64,000 nucleotides of DNA from Bacillota bacterium (GTDB lineage Bacteria > Bacillota > Bacilli > Paenibacillales > UBA4045): positions 1-64,000 of the forward strand of contig JAEZQY010000050.1 of the NCBI GenBank assembly GCA_023441055.1, read 5' to 3'. Position numbers and translations under genes: made by a program. Positions within the stretch are counted from its first letter, which is position 1. Every line of letters begins with the position of its first letter. Shown here piece by piece: positions 60,875 to 64,000 of the stretch. The notes below the pieces were generated by a model. That model saw only the letters and a list, made by a program, of their open reading frames with translations. It was not told the DNA's origin and made no database searches.

Positions 60875-63800
60875 ATGGCTATGACAGGCTTCACACCCAT
60901 ACTAGTAAGATGGTTCGCTCAGAAATTCGGACAGTCGACGCCGGTGCAGGATCAGGCGTGGCCGCTGATTGTCGCGCGTAAGCATACGCTGATCACAGCG
61001 CCTACAGGCTCCGGCAAGACGCTGGCTGCACTGCTGCCGCTGCTCGACGCCATTCTGCAGGAGAAGCAAGCCACTACCGAGCGCAGTGTCAGCTACAAGC
61101 GCGGTGTCCGCGTGCTGTATGTGACGCCGCTGAAGGCGCTCAATAATGATATTCATCAGCATCTTTTCGACTATATCGGTGAGATGGAGCAGCTTGCCGC
61201 AGAGACTGGTGAAGTATGGCATGGCGTGACGGTTGGCATTCGTACCGGAGACACCTCGCAGAGCACGAGAGCATCTATGCTGCGCAGACCGCCGGATGTG
61301 CTGGTGACGACGCCGGAATCACTCTATATCCTGCTGACCTCTCATAAGGCTAGGGAGATACTGCGGGATGTGAAGCATGTCATTATAGATGAAATTCACG
61401 ATCTTGCTGGCGGCGAACGCGGTATGCATCTGAGTCTTACGCTGGAACGCCTGACCGCGCTTATCGGGCGTTCACCGCAGCGGATCGGCGTATCGGCGAC
61501 ACAGAAGCCGCCCGAACGAATTGCACAATACCTCGGAGGATGGGAGGCAGATGGTCGCCATTCTGATACGTATCGGCAGCGAACCGTTGAGCTGGTCATC
61601 CAGGAATCGCAGAATCCAATCCATGTCAGCGTAACTATGCCAGCTTTCACCGTAATCAGCGGTAAGAATCAGGATGTATGGACGCCGCTGATTGAAGAGA
61701 TCCTCCGGCACCTTGAAGGAACTGGAACCGCTCTGATCTTCGTGAATAGCCGCAGGCTGAGCGAGCGCTTATCGGCGCGCCTCAATGAATGGGTCGGTGA
61801 CGGCTTCTCTCGCAGTCATCATGGCAGTGTCTCTCGTGAGAGGCGGTTGGAGACGGAGCAGATGCTGCGCACCGGGGAGCTGCGCTGCCTAGTTGCCACC
61901 TCCTCGCTGGAGCTCGGCATTGACATCGGATATATCGATCATGTGCTGCAGATTGATTCCCCGCTCAGCGCAGCTTCAGGCATTCAGCGGATCGGCCGAT
62001 CTGGCCATGCGGTAGGCGGTACGAGCCGCGGGACGATTATCGCGCGCATGCGCGGTGCGTTGCCGGAGGTGGCCGTTCTGTCGGAGCGGATCGCGCGGCG
62101 CGACACGGAGGAGATTGACGTGCCGCGCTTCTCGATGGGGGTGCTGGCACAGCAATTGGTTGCGATTCTCGCCACTGAGGATTGGTCGCCTGATGAGCTG
62201 TATCGATTGATCTTGCAGAGCGACAGCTATGCGGGCTACCCGCGAGATCGATTCCTGGACGTGCTGGAGATGCTATCGGGGCTGTATCCATCCGTTCGCC
62301 CATTAATTGATTGGGACCGTGTGAACGATCGGCTGAGCAAGCGCGCGAATACGGCGATGGCCGCTGTCATGGGCGCGGGCACAATCCCGCAGAGCACGGG
62401 CTATCCGGTATACCATGCTGATACTAGAATGCATCTAGGCGAACTGGATGAGGAATTCATCTTCGAATCCAGGGTTGGTGATGTGTTCCAACTAGGCGCA
62501 TCCGCCTGGCGCATTCGTTCGATTCGAGATGATCGGGTTGAGGCAGTGGAGACAGATGCGGCGGTGGGTGAGATTCCTTTCTGGCGAGCGGATGGCATAG
62601 GCCGTTCATACTCGCTCAGTATCGGGATTGGCGAGCTGGCTGAGCGCATTATACAGATAATAGCTAGAAGTCAGACCGAATTGCAGGGTGAACAGCGCCC
62701 GGATACGTCAGCTTGTGCAGAAGCAGTACAGTACCTTGTTGCTAATAGCCGGTTCACCTCTGAGGCTGCGGAGAGCATGGTCGGCTTGATACGCGCACAG
62801 AGGGCGGTGTCTGCATGGCCGACACATAAGCGTATTGTTGTAGAATGGTTCGAGGATGAGACTGGTTTAGTCCATGTTGTGTTCCATAGCTGGTTCGGCC
62901 GCAGATTTAACCGCACATGGCTGATGGCGCTGCAGCAGCATCTAGCGGAGACGCTGCAGCATAGCTTCGAGTCGCATGTGAAGGATAATGGCTTCGAGCT
63001 GATCTTCCGTGAATGGGACCCTGGGTGGCTGACGCTGCTAACCGGTCTATCCGCAGTGTCAATAGAGCGTCTGCTCCTGGAAGCCATTCCGGCATCCGCG
63101 CTATTCTCCGCAACGTTCCGCAAGCTGGCGGAGACATCGCTGCTGCTGTCGAGAAGCTATAAGCGCGCGGCAGGCTGGCTGAAGCGGCTGCGCGGTCAGG
63201 AGCTGCTGCGTGATGTTATGCCACTGGCGACTAAATTTCCGTTGGTGAAGGAAGCGCTGCGCGTGTGCATGGAGGAGCTGCTCGATCTGCATCATGTGCG
63301 CGATGTGCTGGCCGATATGGAAGCTGGCCGAATAGAGTTGCGTGTTGTACAGACGATCGCGCCGTCCCCTCTTGCTGCGCAGTTCTTCTATGAATTCCTG
63401 AACACGGCGATCTACGAATCAGATGCGCTGACGCGTGATCTGCAGCAGCGTATGATAAGCGTGAGCCGCGATCTAGCTGCTGAGGTATTCGGTGCGGACG
63501 CGCTGCGCCAGGCGGTTGATCCGGATGTATTGGCCGAGGCTAGGGCGCATGCACAGCTTGGAAGCGGTCAACTAACTGATCGGTCCGCGCTGTTGCGCTG
63601 GCTCAAGGAGCATGGTGATCAGACGGAGGAGCAATGGCGGGCTGTCTGCGCACATCATCCGCATGCGAACCAGCTGCTGGAAGAAGCAATGACCCGCGGC
63701 GAGGCTGCAGAGATTGCATTGGGACATACCAGAGGCTGGATTAGCATGGACGAGAAGGTGATGTATGGCGCGCTGTCTGACTCGGCAGTTGCCCAAGCCT

Positions 63801-64000
63801 TCATTCTAGGCCGTTATGCGGAGACGGTAGTCGGCTTTACCGCGGCAGATCTGATGGAGCGCTACGGCCTATCGGAGGAGACTGCGGCGGCATGGATTGC
63901 CAGAGCCGCGGAGGAGGGCATCATTGTCACTGCGCCTTTCGCTGAGTCCTATGAGCTGGGCCGGCTATGGACAGGTGCGAAGGCGGCCTCTCGCCTCATA
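60875..64000 (+). CDS. Lhr-like DEAD/DEAH superfamily 2 helicase (3' end beyond window)
   Basis: At least 1042 residues of a large Lhr-type helicase, open to the last base. Visible motifs are the Q-like PVQDQAWPLI, Walker A APTGSGKTLAAL near 45, VLYVTPLKALNNDI near 85, VTTPESLYILL near 146 and the DEIH box at 172-175 (DEIHDLAGGERGMHL). GVSATQ is motif III and SSLELGIDIGYIDHVLQI with QRIGRSGHAVGG are domain 2 motifs. The region past about 420 fits the Lhr core and C-terminal domains. Lhr proteins unwind RNA:DNA hybrids in DNA repair. AGGAG precedes the ATG. Confidence 0.92.
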   Translation, partial: MAMTGFTPILVRWFAQKFGQSTPVQDQAWPLIVARKHTLITAPTGSGKTLAALLPLLDAILQEKQATTERSVSYKRGVRVLYVTPLKALNNDIHQHLFDYIGEMEQLAAETGEVWHGVTVGIRTGDTSQSTRASMLRRPPDVLVTTPESLYILLTSHKAREILRDVKHVIIDEIHDLAGGERGMHLSLTLERLTALIGRSPQRIGVSATQKPPERIAQYLGGWEADGRHSDTYRQRTVELVIQESQNPIHVSVTMPAFTVISGKNQDVWTPLIEEILRHLEGTGTALIFVNSRRLSERLSARLNEWVGDGFSRSHHGSVSRERRLETEQMLRTGELRCLVATSSLELGIDIGYIDHVLQIDSPLSAASGIQRIGRSGHAVGGTSRGTIIARMRGALPEVAVLSERIARRDTEEIDVPRFSMGVLAQQLVAILATEDWSPDELYRLILQSDSYAGYPRDRFLDVLEMLSGLYPSVRPLIDWDRVNDRLSKRANTAMAAVMGAGTIPQSTGYPVYHADTRMHLGELDEEFIFESRVGDVFQLGASAWRIRSIRDDRVEAVETDAAVGEIPFWRADGIGRSYSLSIGIGELAERIIQIIARSQTELQGEQRPDTSACAEAVQYLVANSRFTSEAAESMVGLIRAQRAVSAWPTHKRIVVEWFEDETGLVHVVFHSWFGRRFNRTWLMALQQHLAETLQHSFESHVKDNGFELIFREWDPGWLTLLTGLSAVSIERLLLEAIPASALFSATFRKLAETSLLLSRSYKRAAGWLKRLRGQELLRDVMPLATKFPLVKEALRVCMEELLDLHHVRDVLADMEAGRIELRVVQTIAPSPLAAQFFYEFLNTAIYESDALTRDLQQRMISVSRDLAAEVFGADALRQAVDPDVLAEARAHAQLGSGQLTDRSALLRWLKEHGDQTEEQWRAVCAHHPHANQLLEEAMTRGEAAEIALGHTRGWISMDEKVMYGALSDSAVAQAFILGRYAETVVGFTAADLMERYGLSEETAAAWIARAAEEGIIVTAPFAESYELGRLWTGAKAASRLI

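Overview
The window looks like a chromosomal segment of a Paenibacillus-type Firmicute. Supporting signs are the mid-50s GC impression, strong GGAGG ribosome sites with many TTG/GTG starts, a serine T-box leader, PspA/TPM stress genes, an SLH protein, LplB/YtcP/LplA-type ABC transporters paired with YesM/YesN-like two-component genes, and several ECF sigma factors. No rRNA, tRNA, CRISPR array or phage module was seen. This assignment is inference from gene content, because no search was possible.

Layout. 1-126 is the 3' end (domains V and VI) of a group II intron. 141-2746 (minus) is a NorB-like efflux pump plus an M20 amidohydrolase, divergent from a DhaK-DhaL dihydroxyacetone kinase. 4680-11874 is a regulatory cluster of three sigma-factor genes, a membrane metalloprotease and membrane partner proteins. 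12112-16192 is a PspA/TPM-domain envelope-stress module. Ribosomal protein L25/Ctc, a glycerophosphodiesterase and SbcDC follow. 

22525-28899 is the most interesting part. It holds an orphan membrane histidine kinase and a 79-residue peptide with an NHLP-type leader ending in Thr-Trp-Met. Next to the peptide is a ComQ-like class I isoprenoid synthase, then a membrane-anchored Lon-type (S16) protease, an RDD protein and an S1C protease. The peptide plus isoprenoid synthase pair resembles the logic of ComX/ComQ (Trp-prenylated pheromone) built on a different leader, and is my best candidate for an undescribed system.

28996-30498 is a diguanylate cyclase gene behind a c-di-GMP-I riboswitch, a terminator and a further long nested inverted repeat. 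The enzyme lacks the RxxD inhibitory site. A lipoprotein PQQ-type sugar dehydrogenase follows. 31982-38044 is a BMP-type nucleoside ABC transporter operon with a molybdopterin oxidoreductase and a nucleoside phosphorylase. Then come an SLH protein, a chemotaxis receptor, a phosphodiester glycosidase-domain protein, serC under a T-box and an aldo/keto reductase. Repeat-rich intergenic regions lie at 41282-41547, 44695-45006 and 45931-46200.

46303-54517 encodes an oligosaccharide ABC transporter, a YesM/YesN pair and a GH16 glucanase lipoprotein. Convergent to it, 60603-54571 (minus) has the full set of non-PTS enzymes expected for N-acetylgalactosamine/N-acetylglucosamine use: AgaS-like isomerase, DeoR regulator, ROK kinase, class II aldolase, PfkB kinase and NagA. 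The window ends inside a large Lhr-type helicase.
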